Assembly: GCA_964551335.1 (NCBI GenBank)
Contig: CAZKCO010000004.1
Location: 62,001 to 126,000, forward strand
Direction: 5' to 3'
DNA from: Tunicatimonas sp964551335
Lineage (GTDB): Bacteria > Bacteroidota > Bacteroidia > Cytophagales > Cyclobacteriaceae
Length of the DNA: 64,000 nucleotides
Positions 17,099 to 25,921 of the stretch are shown here, one piece after another; position 1 is the first letter of the stretch, and each line of letters starts with the position of its first letter. The translations under genes were made by a program, and so were the position numbers. Under the pieces are notes generated by a model that did no database searches, was not told the origin of the DNA, and saw nothing but the letters and a program-made list of their open reading frames with translations.

Positions 17099-17641
17099 TT
17101 ATATCGTAGCCGGCAACAGTTTTTCCCGCATCAGCAGCGGCTTGAGCTTGCGGCGAAAATTTAGCTGCTGACCCGAGTTAGGAAACTCAATTAGTTCGTC
17201 GTGGATTATTTGAAATCCGCTATTGTTGAGTGATTGGTAGATACCCTGAAACACCACGGCTGAAATGAGTACAATAGGCACATTTGGTGAGGCTATCGTC
17301 ACAATTTTCTTAACCAAGTCCGGTACGTTTCTGCGGTATACTTTGCTACGAGCCGTCGCCGTAGTATTCGGCAGAGGATTATCGTGGCCGTGGATCAGAA
17401 AGAAGCCTTCTTGCTGAAACCGCTCCAGAAAGTAATATTTTTCCGCTCGCAACTGTTTCACTGTCTCAAAAGCCGCTACTTCTTCGGCAAACAGCACTTT
17501 CATCATTTCCAGAAATAAGCTATCACCCCGGGGTACCCTCTCAAAGTAAAAGTAACGATTTCGCTCTTCCGGAGGAGGCGCTTCAGTGATAAACAGCAGT
17601 TTAACTCTGTTGGGCCGGTACTTTTCGCGAGCTTCAGTAAA
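17099..17641 (-). CDS. Hypothetical protein, N-terminus lost in the assembly gap
   Basis: About 180 visible residues; the 5' end lies in the run of N, so the true start is unknown. Near the visible N-terminus is VKLLFITEAPPPEERNRYFYFE, a beta-strand plus EAPP loop that recalls the uracil-DNA-glycosylase-like superfamily, and later PNVPIVLISAVVFQGIY looks like a core strand. No catalytic set can be confirmed, so the family is only a suggestion. No homologous neighbours inform its job. Confidence 0.6.
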   Translation of the reverse strand, partial: FTEAREKYRPNRVKLLFITEAPPPEERNRYFYFERVPRGDSLFLEMMKVLFAEEVAAFETVKQLRAEKYYFLERFQQEGFFLIHGHDNPLPNTTATARSKVYRRNVPDLVKKIVTIASPNVPIVLISAVVFQGIYQSLNNSGFQIIHDELIEFPNSGQQLNFRRKLKPLLMREKLLPATI

Positions 17642-17741
17642 NNNNNNNNNNNNNNNNNNNNNNNNNNNNNNNNNNNNNNNNNNNNNNNNNNNNNNNNNNN
17701 NNNNNNNNNNNNNNNNNNNNNNNNNNNNNNNNNNNNNNNNN
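17642..17741. other. Assembly gap (100 N)
   Basis: Exactly 100 undetermined bases, a scaffolding placeholder of unknown true length. It abuts a heptamer tandem repeat and cuts the 5' end of the gene at 17099. Confidence 0.99.
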
Positions 17742-17803
17742 TTTGTCATTTGTCATTTGTCATTTGTCATTTGTCATTTGTCATTTGTCATTTGTCATTT
17801 GTC
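17742..17803. repeat. Tandem heptamer repeat (TTTGTCA)n
   Basis: Almost nine uninterrupted copies of TTTGTCA run from the edge of the assembly gap, and the array may continue into it. The following 45 bases hold related words (CATTGCACATTGTTCACTGCTCATTG broken into similar 8-mers). It lies in the spacer upstream of mnmA and is the likely cause of the gap. Confidence 0.9.
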
Positions 17804-17903
17804 GCTAACCCCTATTCATTGCACATTGTTCACTGCTCATTGTTAATTGTTTAACCTGAACCATTTATAGTAATTTGCAGTATACTTTAGCAAATTGCTA
17901 GTT

Positions 17904-19106
17904 ATGAAAAAAAGGGTTGTAGTCGGTATGTCGGGAGGAGTTGATTCCAGTGTAGCGGCTCACTTATTAGTGGAGCAAGGCTACGAAGTGATCGGGCTGT
18001 TTATGAAGAACTGGCACGACGACAGCGTAGTAATCAGCCGGGAGTGCCCCTGGGTAGAGGATAGTCAGGATGCGCTGATCGTAGCCCAAAAACTGGGAAT
18101 TCCATTTCAGACGATTGATCTGAGCAAGGAGTACAAAGAACGAATTGTGGATTATATGTTCCACGAATACGAGCAGGGACGCACTCCTAATCCCGACGTG
18201 CTGTGCAACCGGGAGATCAAGTTCGATATTTTTCTTAAAACCGCCCTGCGGTTGGGGGCCGACTTCGTAGCCACCGGCCACTATTGCCGCAAAGCGGAAA
18301 GCCTTGATGATCAGGGAAATAAAACCTATCATCTCCTGGCCGGAAAAGACCAGAATAAAGATCAAAGCTACTTTTTGTGTCAGTTAAACCAAGAGCAACT
18401 GAGTAAGGCCCTGTTTCCCGTTGGTGAGATGGAAAAGGCCGAAGTACGACAAATGGCCCGCGATCTGGATTTGGTGACGGCAGAAAAAAAGGATTCTCAA
18501 GGACTCTGCTTTGTAGGTAAAGTACGTTTACCGGAGTTTTTGCAACAAAAGCTACTACCCAAAAAAGGAAAGATCGTAGAAATTCCGAAAGATGCCGCCA
18601 TTTTTGCGCCTCAGTTAGCAACAGTTTCCAACGCAGAAGCTGACTCAGAAAGTTTAAGCGAATTAGCCGCACCTTACCTTTACCACCCTGACTTGGGAAA
18701 AGTAGTAGGCGAACACCAGGGCGCTCATTATTTCACGATTGGTCAGCGTAAAGGGCTGAACGTAGGCGGCAGCCCCGAACCGCTGTTCGTACTTGCTACC
18801 GATACCGATGAGAATATTGTGTACGTAGGTCAGAGTGACCAGCATCCTGGACTGTATCGGCCGGCCTTATTTGTGACTAACACTGAAACTCATTGGTTGC
18901 GAGATGACTTACGCCTGAACGATGGGGAAGAAGCCCGCTATCAGGTACGTATCCGTTATCGGCAGGAGTTGCAAGAAGCAATGCTATACCAAACCCCCGA
19001 AGGTTTATATATCGTGTTTGATCGCCCCCAGAAAAGCATTGCTGCGGGGCAGTTTGCCGCCTGGTACGACGGTGAAGAACTGATTGGCTCCGGAGTGATT
19101 AGCTAA
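17904..19106 (+). CDS. mnmA: tRNA-specific 2-thiouridylase
   Basis: 400 residues from ATG at 17904 (an in-frame TTG nine bases earlier is unlikely). The ATP-binding PP-loop is GMSGGVDSSVAA at residues 9-20; the catalytic cysteines are in NPDVLCNREIKF and DSQGLCFVG. MnmA uses a persulfide sulfur to make 2-thiouridine at wobble position 34 of Lys, Glu and Gln tRNAs. An insertion of about 25 residues with NAEADSESLSELAAPYL sits in the C-terminal half and lengthens it relative to E. coli. Monocistronic, convergent with the cyclase gene only 9 bases away. Confidence 0.97.
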   Translation: MKKRVVVGMSGGVDSSVAAHLLVEQGYEVIGLFMKNWHDDSVVISRECPWVEDSQDALIVAQKLGIPFQTIDLSKEYKERIVDYMFHEYEQGRTPNPDVLCNREIKFDIFLKTALRLGADFVATGHYCRKAESLDDQGNKTYHLLAGKDQNKDQSYFLCQLNQEQLSKALFPVGEMEKAEVRQMARDLDLVTAEKKDSQGLCFVGKVRLPEFLQQKLLPKKGKIVEIPKDAAIFAPQLATVSNAEADSESLSELAAPYLYHPDLGKVVGEHQGAHYFTIGQRKGLNVGGSPEPLFVLATDTDENIVYVGQSDQHPGLYRPALFVTNTETHWLRDDLRLNDGEEARYQVRIRYRQELQEAMLYQTPEGLYIVFDRPQKSIAAGQFAAWYDGEELIGSGVIS

Positions 19107-19115
19107 AATTAGCAC

Positions 19116-19931
19116 CTAGCTTTCCGGTACTATCGCCATAATTCGGAGCGGAGCACCACTTCCACCACCAATCTTCATAGGTAAAGCAATTACTATGAAA
19201 CCTTGGATGGGCAACTGGTCCAGATTAGCGACGTTTTCAAAAGCGGGAATATTTTCTTGAAATAACCGCTGATGAGACTCAAACTGCGTCGATTGTCCAT
19301 AGTCAATACTGGGCGTATCCAGCCCAATAGCCTTGATTGACCTATTCTCAATGAGCCATCGGGCCGCTTCGGGATGAAGGCCAGGAAAATGTAGTTTTGC
19401 TACTGCCTTAATTCCCCGTTCGTCAGTGCCCATATACTGTACCCGGTTGGGCCAGTAGCGTCCGTAACCGGTACGTACTAATACAATAGTGCCATTCGGA
19501 ATTTTACCGTGTTCCGCCTCCCACTGCTGAAAGTCTTTTACTGATATCTGATAGTCAGGTTGATCAGCTGCGTCCTCGCTCACATCTACTACGATTGCTG
19601 AACCAACTAAATTTTGCAGCGGAATTTCGTCCACCGTCCGTTTACCCTCAGCAAAATGGATGGGAGCGTCTAAATGCGTACCACCGTGTTCTGCCGCCCG
19701 GAATGAATTGGCCGTATAGTAATAGCCTTTATCGGTATACCCTTCGGTACCAGTTTCAAACACAAACCCCTCCTCAGTAGGCCAGTAGATGGTGGTGCTA
19801 TCATAAGCATACGTCAGATCGATGAGTTTTCCGGATAATAAAGTAGATACCGGCGAAGTTACGGCGGCAGTTTCTGGCTTAGTATTACAGCTGAAGGAAA
19901 GGAGGACGAGTACTAACAGTTTGGTTCTCAT
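19116..19931 (-). CDS. Cyclase-family (kynurenine formamidase-like) lipoprotein
   Basis: 271 residues. The signal MRTKLLVLVLLSFS-C is a lipobox, so the protein is membrane-anchored outside the cytoplasm. The cyclase-family metal-binding motif HGGTHLDAPIHFAEG is intact (about residues 90-104), with DLTYAYD near the start. The superfamily includes kynurenine formamidase and isatin hydrolase, metal-dependent hydrolases of amides and lactones. An exported lipoprotein form argues against a role in tryptophan breakdown in the cytoplasm. It is followed on the same strand, upstream, by the MEKHLA gene with 28 bases between. Confidence 0.85.
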   Translation of the reverse strand: MRTKLLVLVLLSFSCNTKPETAAVTSPVSTLLSGKLIDLTYAYDSTTIYWPTEEGFVFETGTEGYTDKGYYYTANSFRAAEHGGTHLDAPIHFAEGKRTVDEIPLQNLVGSAIVVDVSEDAADQPDYQISVKDFQQWEAEHGKIPNGTIVLVRTGYGRYWPNRVQYMGTDERGIKAVAKLHFPGLHPEAARWLIENRSIKAIGLDTPSIDYGQSTQFESHQRLFQENIPAFENVANLDQLPIQGFIVIALPMKIGGGSGAPLRIMAIVPES

Positions 19932-19959
19932 AGTCGTGTAGATTTTAGCTTAAGATGAG

Positions 19960-20427
19960 CTACAGAAAGGTCCACTGATCAAATACAGCGGCCTGGCCAT
20001 GATACTTTCCCTCTTTATCAATCAAGTTCCAAACGGTAGCTTGCTGTATTAAGAATCGCTGGCCGGTAGACGAAATTCTAACGCCACTGTAATCGTCAAT
20101 ATACCCCTGCTGAGTAACCTGCTCAAGCAGCCTCCTTCGCTCTTCACGATTGACTGGTTCAGCTGACTTTCGGGAGGGCAATGAAGTGAACTGTTCCCAG
20201 GTTAATTCAAATAGCTTTAGAGCGGTATTGTTGCCAAAATTAAAGACAGGATCTTCTTCGGTACCGTGGGAAACCAGTGCAAAGGGGGCATTGAAAAGTA
20301 CCTCCACTACTTTCTCAGTTCCTGGAACGAGGGGTACTAATGGACTACCCGTACATCGTTCAAAACTTTGATAAAGTAATTTTGCGTGTTTCTCGTAAAA
20401 CTCGCTTTCCCAGGGATATCTAGGCAT
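19960..20427 (-). CDS. MEKHLA-domain (PAS-like) protein
   Basis: 155 residues made of one MEKHLA domain, a PAS-like fold first described at the C-terminus of plant HD-ZIP III factors. Characteristic pieces are NFGNNTALKLFELTWEQF, LPSRKSAEP and the C-terminal KYHGQAAVFDQWTFL. No output domain, signal or membrane segment is seen. The bacterial function is unknown; a sensor or small-ligand binder is possible. It is probably transcribed with the cyclase-family gene 28 bases downstream. Confidence 0.85.
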   Translation of the reverse strand: MPRYPWESEFYEKHAKLLYQSFERCTGSPLVPLVPGTEKVVEVLFNAPFALVSHGTEEDPVFNFGNNTALKLFELTWEQFTSLPSRKSAEPVNREERRRLLEQVTQQGYIDDYSGVRISSTGQRFLIQQATVWNLIDKEGKYHGQAAVFDQWTFL

Positions 20428-20523
20428 CTTAGATACAAATAAAAGAATTTATTAAAAATGCTTCAACGTATTTGATGAGTGCAAGGAAAACACTGCTGCC
20501 AGATGATTTGCCCCAAGGGTTAG

Positions 20524-21375
20524 CTATTGGCCAAATGTGCCTAACTCTTCAATTTTATATCCTTTGGGGTAGGTAGGTCGCTTACGCTGGCTTCCCAACA
20601 CCGGCCTATCTGATTCAGGCCAATAGCGCATGATTTTGGATCGTAATTTCAGTCCACCCGCAGCAACTTTTCGTAACAACGGAGAAGGATGGGGAAAGCC
20701 AAACGCATCCAACAAGGGCTCGTCCATCATCGCATAAAGCAAGGGGCGTCCTAACGGCCAGAATAGCTTAGGCAGATAAAAACCTAAAAACAGATCGCAA
20801 GTAGCATCACCTACCGCTCTATTTGAAGGGGCATACCGGAAATTTTGACGCTCATACTCAATATTGAACTGCTCTAGTTCATAGTAATCATCAGGAATAT
20901 TCTTAATGTTCATCCGCCTACCTACTTCACGATAAAAATAAAAAGTGGCCAGTTTTTCGTTCTCAGCCGAAGCACGCCAACCGTAACGTTCAATCCAGCG
21001 GGTGGGTTCGTAGATAAACGTAGTGAGCACATACAGCATCTGATCATTCGGGATAGAAAATCGTCCGTGCATCTGGTTCATCCGCCGCAGGGCTTTTCGG
21101 CCTGGCTCGCTATCGTAGCCATGCTCCGCTAAGATGAACATGATGATTTCGGTATCGTCGTAGCGTTTCTGAGGCCGCTTGGTTAGTTCTCCAGTTTGAG
21201 CAAGTAGTCCGGAAATAGCAGGAACAGCGTAGGTACGAAACAGGGCAAACTCCAGCGCTCGTTCAATATCCCACGGATACACGTGACAGGTGAGCAAATA
21301 CACAATTTCCTGATGATCTTGCCAGGCATCTAGCTGAGCAATTCGCTGGGTGATATGTTTTTTACTGCTGCTCAT
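20524..21375 (-). CDS. MpaB / latex-clearing-type oxygenase-like protein (DUF2236 related)
   Basis: 283 residues, soluble, without a signal. The pieces ALEFALFRTYAVPAISGLL, RMNQMHGRF and YVLTTFIYEPTRWIERYGWR match the family of ER-bound oxygenase MpaB and bacterial DUF2236 proteins, some of which are b-type heme oxygenases such as latex-clearing protein. Conserved His and Arg in RMNQMHGRF could be heme-associated, but this is inference. It lies upstream of the MEKHLA gene on the same strand with a 96-base gap. Confidence 0.75.
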   Translation of the reverse strand: MSSSKKHITQRIAQLDAWQDHQEIVYLLTCHVYPWDIERALEFALFRTYAVPAISGLLAQTGELTKRPQKRYDDTEIIMFILAEHGYDSEPGRKALRRMNQMHGRFSIPNDQMLYVLTTFIYEPTRWIERYGWRASAENEKLATFYFYREVGRRMNIKNIPDDYYELEQFNIEYERQNFRYAPSNRAVGDATCDLFLGFYLPKLFWPLGRPLLYAMMDEPLLDAFGFPHPSPLLRKVAAGGLKLRSKIMRYWPESDRPVLGSQRKRPTYPKGYKIEELGTFGQ

Positions 21376-21410
21376 TACACCTACATAAGCTTCAATTTTT
21401 GTCAGTCAGA

Positions 21411-21620
21411 CTAATTATGGTTTATCTCTTCAATCTCAAAGTCATCGGAGATGCCGTACTTTACCAAATCGTGTAGTTCATAAATATCCAAAGAAATCAG
21501 ATCCTTTACCCGGTAGTTTTCGTCGCTAAGTGCTTCCAATACCTCGAAGCGGGATTCTTCGCCGTAGTTACAGAGATAGTATTTTTTTCCTACTCGGATA
21601 TTATCAAACGACATGGTCAT
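21411..21620 (-). CDS. Small conserved hypothetical protein
   Basis: 69 residues, acidic, beginning MTMSFDNIRVGKKYYLCNYGE; an alternative start at the third residue is equally good. It looks like a small beta-barrel or SH3-like domain (alternating strand pattern, GKKYYL and RFEVLEAL). No signal peptide. It precedes the MpaB-like gene by 35 bases on the same strand and may be cotranscribed. Function unknown. Confidence 0.6.
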   Translation of the reverse strand: MTMSFDNIRVGKKYYLCNYGEESRFEVLEALSDENYRVKDLISLDIYELHDLVKYGISDDFEIEEINHN

Positions 21621-21806
21621 AACGATTGTACTTATTTGTTATAGGTTCGACTGCTCGATTGTTGATTAAGCGAATGTTGTTTTTCATAGGTCACCAGTCA
21701 CATTTCTTAATTCCTTCCCTAACCCTACAATTTCTAATAATGACCAATGCTGACCTCATAACTGTGAATTCTGAACCGGGCGACGGTCGCTCAGAAACTC
21801 TAAACC

Positions 21807-23534
21807 TTAGCTCCTTGCTTTAAACTGACGGAAAATCTTAGCGTTAGTTAAGCTATCCGAAATAATTTCCAGCAACTTAGCACTCTCACTATTTTCAGTG
21901 AAGAAACCAGGCAATAGCTCGTCTAGTTCTTTCGTCCCCCCCTTCGTTGCCAGGTCTACCCGGAAATATTTCATGCCGAAATCACGAGCCGTGTTTTTTG
22001 CTTCTAACTGTTGTTTAGTCTCAAAGTATTCTTCCAATTCGGGTTGGCGGCTAGGCCCGTTAATCATCCGGAAAATTCCTCCTCCGTGGTTGTTCAGCAG
22101 AATAATCCGCAGGTTTGGAACCGGGTAATTATGCCAGAACGCGTTACGATCATAAAAGAAGGCCAGGTCTCCGGTAATCAGTACGTGCAGCCGGTCATTT
22201 GCAGCCAGCGCCGACCCAACGGCAGTACTACTGCTCCCATCAATACCACTGGTGCCCCGGTTAGCTGTCACTTCAATTTCTGACGAGCCTTGGGGCAACC
22301 CAATCAAGTTAGCGTAACGTACGGCCATACTGTTAGCCAGATGTAGGCTGCTCGGCTGGGGCAGATTCCGCAATACCGCCTGTACCGCATAAAACTCTCC
22401 AGACTGAACTTCGGAGAGAGTAAAAAAGCGATCAATCTCCTGTACGGCCCGCCTTTCCTGCTCTTGCCAGGTTTGGTAATAACGACCTGATGGTTGCTCT
22501 TCCCAATCGTTAGCCAGCCGAAAGAAATTTTCAGGTGTAGTAGATAACACTCGAGTAAGCGATTGGAATGTATCGGCGGCGCCCCCGCCCGGTTGGATGT
22601 GCCAGTGGGCTTTAGGCTGATGTTTTCGCAAAAAAAGTTTCAGATTTTTAGAGATGATCGATAGCCCAAAAGTAATCAATAAATCAGGCCGGAGTTGCTC
22701 CGGGGCCGGTACTCTTCCTAAAAACACATCGGCGTGTTTTATGGCTGAATCAACCGGGTGATAGTTCGAAATCACATCGGCTATTAACGGTATCTGCTGG
22801 CTTTGACTAAAAGCTCCAATTTGTTGGCATAAGTTCGGGTTTAAGCTACTTTGTCCGGCTACAATCAATTTACGCGGATACTGCCTCCACTCAGCTTCTA
22901 ATTGCGCCAGTAAGGCGGCAGGTAGATGCACATCTCCTTCGGCATACCGCATAACTTTCACCGACTTGTCAAATGTAATCTCTTCACCTTCTTCGGGATA
23001 AAAAGGCTCCCGGAAAGGCACATTGATATGCACCGGTCCGGGTGGATTGGCTTTAGCCTTATTAATAGCTTCCGATAATATCCGGCCAGCATACCACTGG
23101 TCAGCTTCAGTTTGGCCCACCGGCAGTTCGTAGCTTGCCTTCACATGCCTGCCATAGATATCTCGCTGACGGATCGTCTGTCCGTCTAGTTGGTCAATCC
23201 ACTCGGGAGGACGATCGGCGGTAAGAACAAGTAAGGGAATTTGCTGAAAGTAGGCTTCGGCCACAGCGGGAGCATAATTGTAAGCAGCACTGCCCGAAGT
23301 ACAGATCAATGCCACTGGCTTATGCTCCTGCCGGGCCATACCTAATCCGATGAAAGCTGCCGAACGCTCGTCGCTTACGGTATAGGTTTGAATGCGAGGG
23401 TGGCGCACAAAGGCTATCGTTAAGGGAGCATTCCGGGAACCCGGCGAGATAATGGCCCGGAGGATTCCCAGTTCAGCGCAGATTTGGGCAATATTGGTTG
23501 CGGAAAGAAGGATCAATCTTTTTTTTGAAAACAA
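21807..23534 (-). CDS. menD: 2-succinyl-5-enolpyruvyl-6-hydroxy-3-cyclohexene-1-carboxylate synthase
   Basis: 575 residues. A thiamine-diphosphate enzyme of menaquinone synthesis that joins isochorismate and 2-oxoglutarate. Seen are the N-terminal SPGSRNAPLTIAF and VSDERSAAFIGLGMA (ThDP-activating Glu), ICTSGSAAYNYAPAVAEA, ANRGTSGIDGSSSTA and the ThDP/Mg motif GDLAFFYDRNAFW ending in LLNNHGGGIF. The longest open frame begins with TTG at 23534; another TTG at 23516 gives MILLSATNIAQIC, closer to the usual N-terminal length. No ATG is available near the start. Confidence 0.94.
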   Translation of the reverse strand: MFSKKRLILLSATNIAQICAELGILRAIISPGSRNAPLTIAFVRHPRIQTYTVSDERSAAFIGLGMARQEHKPVALICTSGSAAYNYAPAVAEAYFQQIPLLVLTADRPPEWIDQLDGQTIRQRDIYGRHVKASYELPVGQTEADQWYAGRILSEAINKAKANPPGPVHINVPFREPFYPEEGEEITFDKSVKVMRYAEGDVHLPAALLAQLEAEWRQYPRKLIVAGQSSLNPNLCQQIGAFSQSQQIPLIADVISNYHPVDSAIKHADVFLGRVPAPEQLRPDLLITFGLSIISKNLKLFLRKHQPKAHWHIQPGGGAADTFQSLTRVLSTTPENFFRLANDWEEQPSGRYYQTWQEQERRAVQEIDRFFTLSEVQSGEFYAVQAVLRNLPQPSSLHLANSMAVRYANLIGLPQGSSEIEVTANRGTSGIDGSSSTAVGSALAANDRLHVLITGDLAFFYDRNAFWHNYPVPNLRIILLNNHGGGIFRMINGPSRQPELEEYFETKQQLEAKNTARDFGMKYFRVDLATKGGTKELDELLPGFFTENSESAKLLEIISDSLTNAKIFRQFKARS

Positions 23535-23581
23535 ACCTACCCAATTCGGTAAAGTTTCAAAATTGATACTGCTTTACAAGC

Positions 23582-23612
23582 AAAAAAGCGCTTATCCAAT
23601 GGGACAAGCGCT
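23582..23612 (-). terminator. Rho-independent terminator of the DUF1328 gene
   Basis: On the minus strand AGCGCTTGTCC and GGATAAGCGCT form a stem with one mismatch, followed by six T. It sits between the DUF1328 gene and menD, both on the minus strand, so menD is probably transcribed separately. Confidence 0.8.
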
Positions 23613-23633
23613 CAGAAAATGTACGCTTACTAA

Positions 23634-23798
23634 CTACCTGCGTCCTACCAGTCGCATAACTAGCAGCACGGCTAAAACTACCAGGAAGATGTAAAATAGA
23701 ATTTCGGCAATCTCAGCAAAACCTTCAGCCAGGCCGCCAAAACCAAAAAGTGCAGCAATTAAAGCCAGTACTAGCAAAATAATAATCCAGCGAAGCAT
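23634..23798 (-). CDS. DUF1328 small membrane protein
   Basis: 54 residues with two hydrophobic helices separated by a GFGGLAEGFAEIAEI linker; it begins MLRWIIILLVLALIAALFG and ends RLVGRR. This is the DUF1328 / YtjA pattern, small inner-membrane proteins of unknown function often induced in stress. It has its own terminator just downstream. Confidence 0.88.
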   Translation of the reverse strand: MLRWIIILLVLALIAALFGFGGLAEGFAEIAEILFYIFLVVLAVLLVMRLVGRR

Positions 23799-23882
23799 AG
23801 TAAAAAATGGTTAGGTTAGAAAAAAATTGAACTTTCTATTGTCAATATACAAAAATCTAAGCTCTAATTGAACAAAAAACAA

Positions 23883-25862
23883 TTATTTGTCCGGAAGAGA
23901 GTATTCATCCCTTAATGCTCGGCGCATCAGTTTGTTAGAAGCTGTTCTAGGTAGATGATCTTTCCAAACAATATCTTTAATCCGGAACAGTGGATTCAGT
24001 TGTCGAGAAAGTAGCTGTTGAAGTTCTTTCTTGAGCACTTCTTTTTCAGATCTATGCTCTGAGATGTAGAATACTACTAATTGTTCCGGCCCGCCCTCGG
24101 CAGGAGAGATGGCTACTGCCGCACTTTCTACCACCGCATCATGTTGATTCAGCACTTTTTCAATTTCAACGGCGCTCACCTTAATCCCTCCCAGGTTCAT
24201 TACATCATCAGCCCGTCCCTGGCTTCGGTAGAAAATACTTTCGTTTAATTCGCCGACTATCCGGTAGTTATCTCCGTGTTTTCTGAGGGAGCGCCCATCC
24301 TCCAGCACCGGAGTTCCTGCGTAGTAAGCAACATGATGATCGCGATTTAATAGCTTCTGAGACAGTCCGATAGAAGGGGGAACAATGAAGACTTCGCCAT
24401 CCTGTGAGGGGCTAAGCTGACCATCAGAATTTTTAAATCGCAGTTCTAGCCCTAGGGCCGGAGTGGTAAAGGTAGCTGGAATGGCGGGCTGTAGCAACGT
24501 ACCGGTCATATAGCCTCCCCCGATTTCGGTACCACCACAGTATTCCACAATGGGAGCTTTGAAGCCATTAAGCCACATTAGGTAAAGATAGTCTTCAGCA
24601 TTGGAAGGCTCGCCGGTAGAACTAAACACCCGTACCTGCCACTGGTAATCCTCCATTGTTTTCTGGGTCCGCCACACCTTTACCAGTGAAGGAATAGTGC
24701 CCAATACGCTAATTTGAGTGTCTTGTACAAACTGACCGAACGCAGGCACGGCCGCCGAACCGGTAAAAATCGCGATAGTAGCTTGATTCATTAACGTAGC
24801 GTAGATCAGCCAGGGCCCCATCATCCAACCCATACCGGTGGTCCAGGTAACCACATCTTCCGGATGAATATCGTGGTGGAAATGACCATCCATTGCGCAC
24901 TTGATAGGGGTGAGATGATTCCACGGAATGGCTTTAGGCTCCTGCGTGGTACCCGAAGAGAAAAGTATGCTAATCATATCGTCCGGATTAGCTACCAAGG
25001 TATCAGTTTCGGGTTCCCCCAGGAAATCTTCCCAGACGGTATCTTTTTCTCGCAAAACCGTTTCGGTTTGATTTCTAACTACAATAGCCGGGGGTGCGTC
25101 AGCCTCCATTACTCTTGGATATACCTTCAGCATTTTGCCGTTGTAGGCGTAGGCGTCTACGGTGATAATAGCTTTGGTTTGCGCAATGGCCAATCGGCTT
25201 TTTAACTCCTGAGCTGAAAAACTATCAGCAATCAGTACCGCAACCATACCCGCTTTGATGATACCCAGATAGGCCGCAATCGCTTCTTTACACAGCGGCA
25301 GATACAGCGCTACGGTATCGCCCGGGGCTAGTCCTTGCTGTTGTAAGCCGTTCGCCACCTGGTTTGTCAGTTTTTCTAACTGCCCGTAGGTTAAAGTCTC
25401 GGTAGATCCCGATTCGTTCTTTACGATCAAAGCCGGTTTGTCATTAGCGGCCTGAAAGCAGCTTTCAAAAATATTTAGCTCAGCTCCGGGCAGCCAGTTT
25501 ACTTGTTCATTACCATCGCTATCGTCCAAAATGGTTTGGTAAGGCACTTTAAGTTTGACACCCAACCGTTGAATTACTCGTTGCCAGAAGTCAGGTTTAT
25601 TCTCTACCGACCACTGGTAAAGTTCGGCAAAAGTATTAGCGTCTACTTCATTCATCAGAGCCGTGAGGTTCGCCCGCTGAATAGTTGTTTTGTCAGGTTG
25701 CCAGGCTATTTTTAGCGGTTCATTTTGGTAAAGGGTTTGGTAGAGTTGCCAGGTCTGATCAAAGGTGAATAACTCACGAGCTGAAGCGGCCAAAGATTGC
25801 CAAAGTTGGTTTTTTTGGGTTAGGTTGCCGGTATTTGATTTCATGCTTATCAATCTTTTCAC
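23883..25862 (-). CDS. AMP-forming acyl-CoA synthetase, acetyl-CoA-synthetase-like
   Basis: 659 residues (653 if the ATG at 25844 is used, which starts at MKSNTGNLTQKN). ANL-superfamily motifs are in order: the P-loop ISILFSSGTTQEPKAIPW, EYCGGTEIGGGY, the hinge GRADDVMNLGGIKVSAVEIE and the adenylation lysine in LPRTASNKLMRR. The extended N-terminal domain resembles acetyl- and acetoacetyl-CoA synthetases, as well as plant AAE17/18-type enzymes. It activates a short acid to its CoA thioester; acetate or another short acid is possible. Divergent from the SGNH hydrolase gene. Confidence 0.88.
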   Translation of the reverse strand: MKRLISMKSNTGNLTQKNQLWQSLAASARELFTFDQTWQLYQTLYQNEPLKIAWQPDKTTIQRANLTALMNEVDANTFAELYQWSVENKPDFWQRVIQRLGVKLKVPYQTILDDSDGNEQVNWLPGAELNIFESCFQAANDKPALIVKNESGSTETLTYGQLEKLTNQVANGLQQQGLAPGDTVALYLPLCKEAIAAYLGIIKAGMVAVLIADSFSAQELKSRLAIAQTKAIITVDAYAYNGKMLKVYPRVMEADAPPAIVVRNQTETVLREKDTVWEDFLGEPETDTLVANPDDMISILFSSGTTQEPKAIPWNHLTPIKCAMDGHFHHDIHPEDVVTWTTGMGWMMGPWLIYATLMNQATIAIFTGSAAVPAFGQFVQDTQISVLGTIPSLVKVWRTQKTMEDYQWQVRVFSSTGEPSNAEDYLYLMWLNGFKAPIVEYCGGTEIGGGYMTGTLLQPAIPATFTTPALGLELRFKNSDGQLSPSQDGEVFIVPPSIGLSQKLLNRDHHVAYYAGTPVLEDGRSLRKHGDNYRIVGELNESIFYRSQGRADDVMNLGGIKVSAVEIEKVLNQHDAVVESAAVAISPAEGGPEQLVVFYISEHRSEKEVLKKELQQLLSRQLNPLFRIKDIVWKDHLPRTASNKLMRRALRDEYSLPDK

Positions 25863-25921
25863 TTAATTGGAACGAACTTGCAAAAGTTACCATTTTCGCA
25901 CGAATTAGCTAACCTCCTACT

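Noticed and set aside
17742..17803. CRISPR array
   Set aside because: Seven-base units follow one another directly with no spacers, and no cas gene is in the window.
21626..21823. 65-codon plus-strand frame between the small hypothetical gene and menD
   Set aside because: Overlaps the menD end, has an unusual composition and no recognisable domain.
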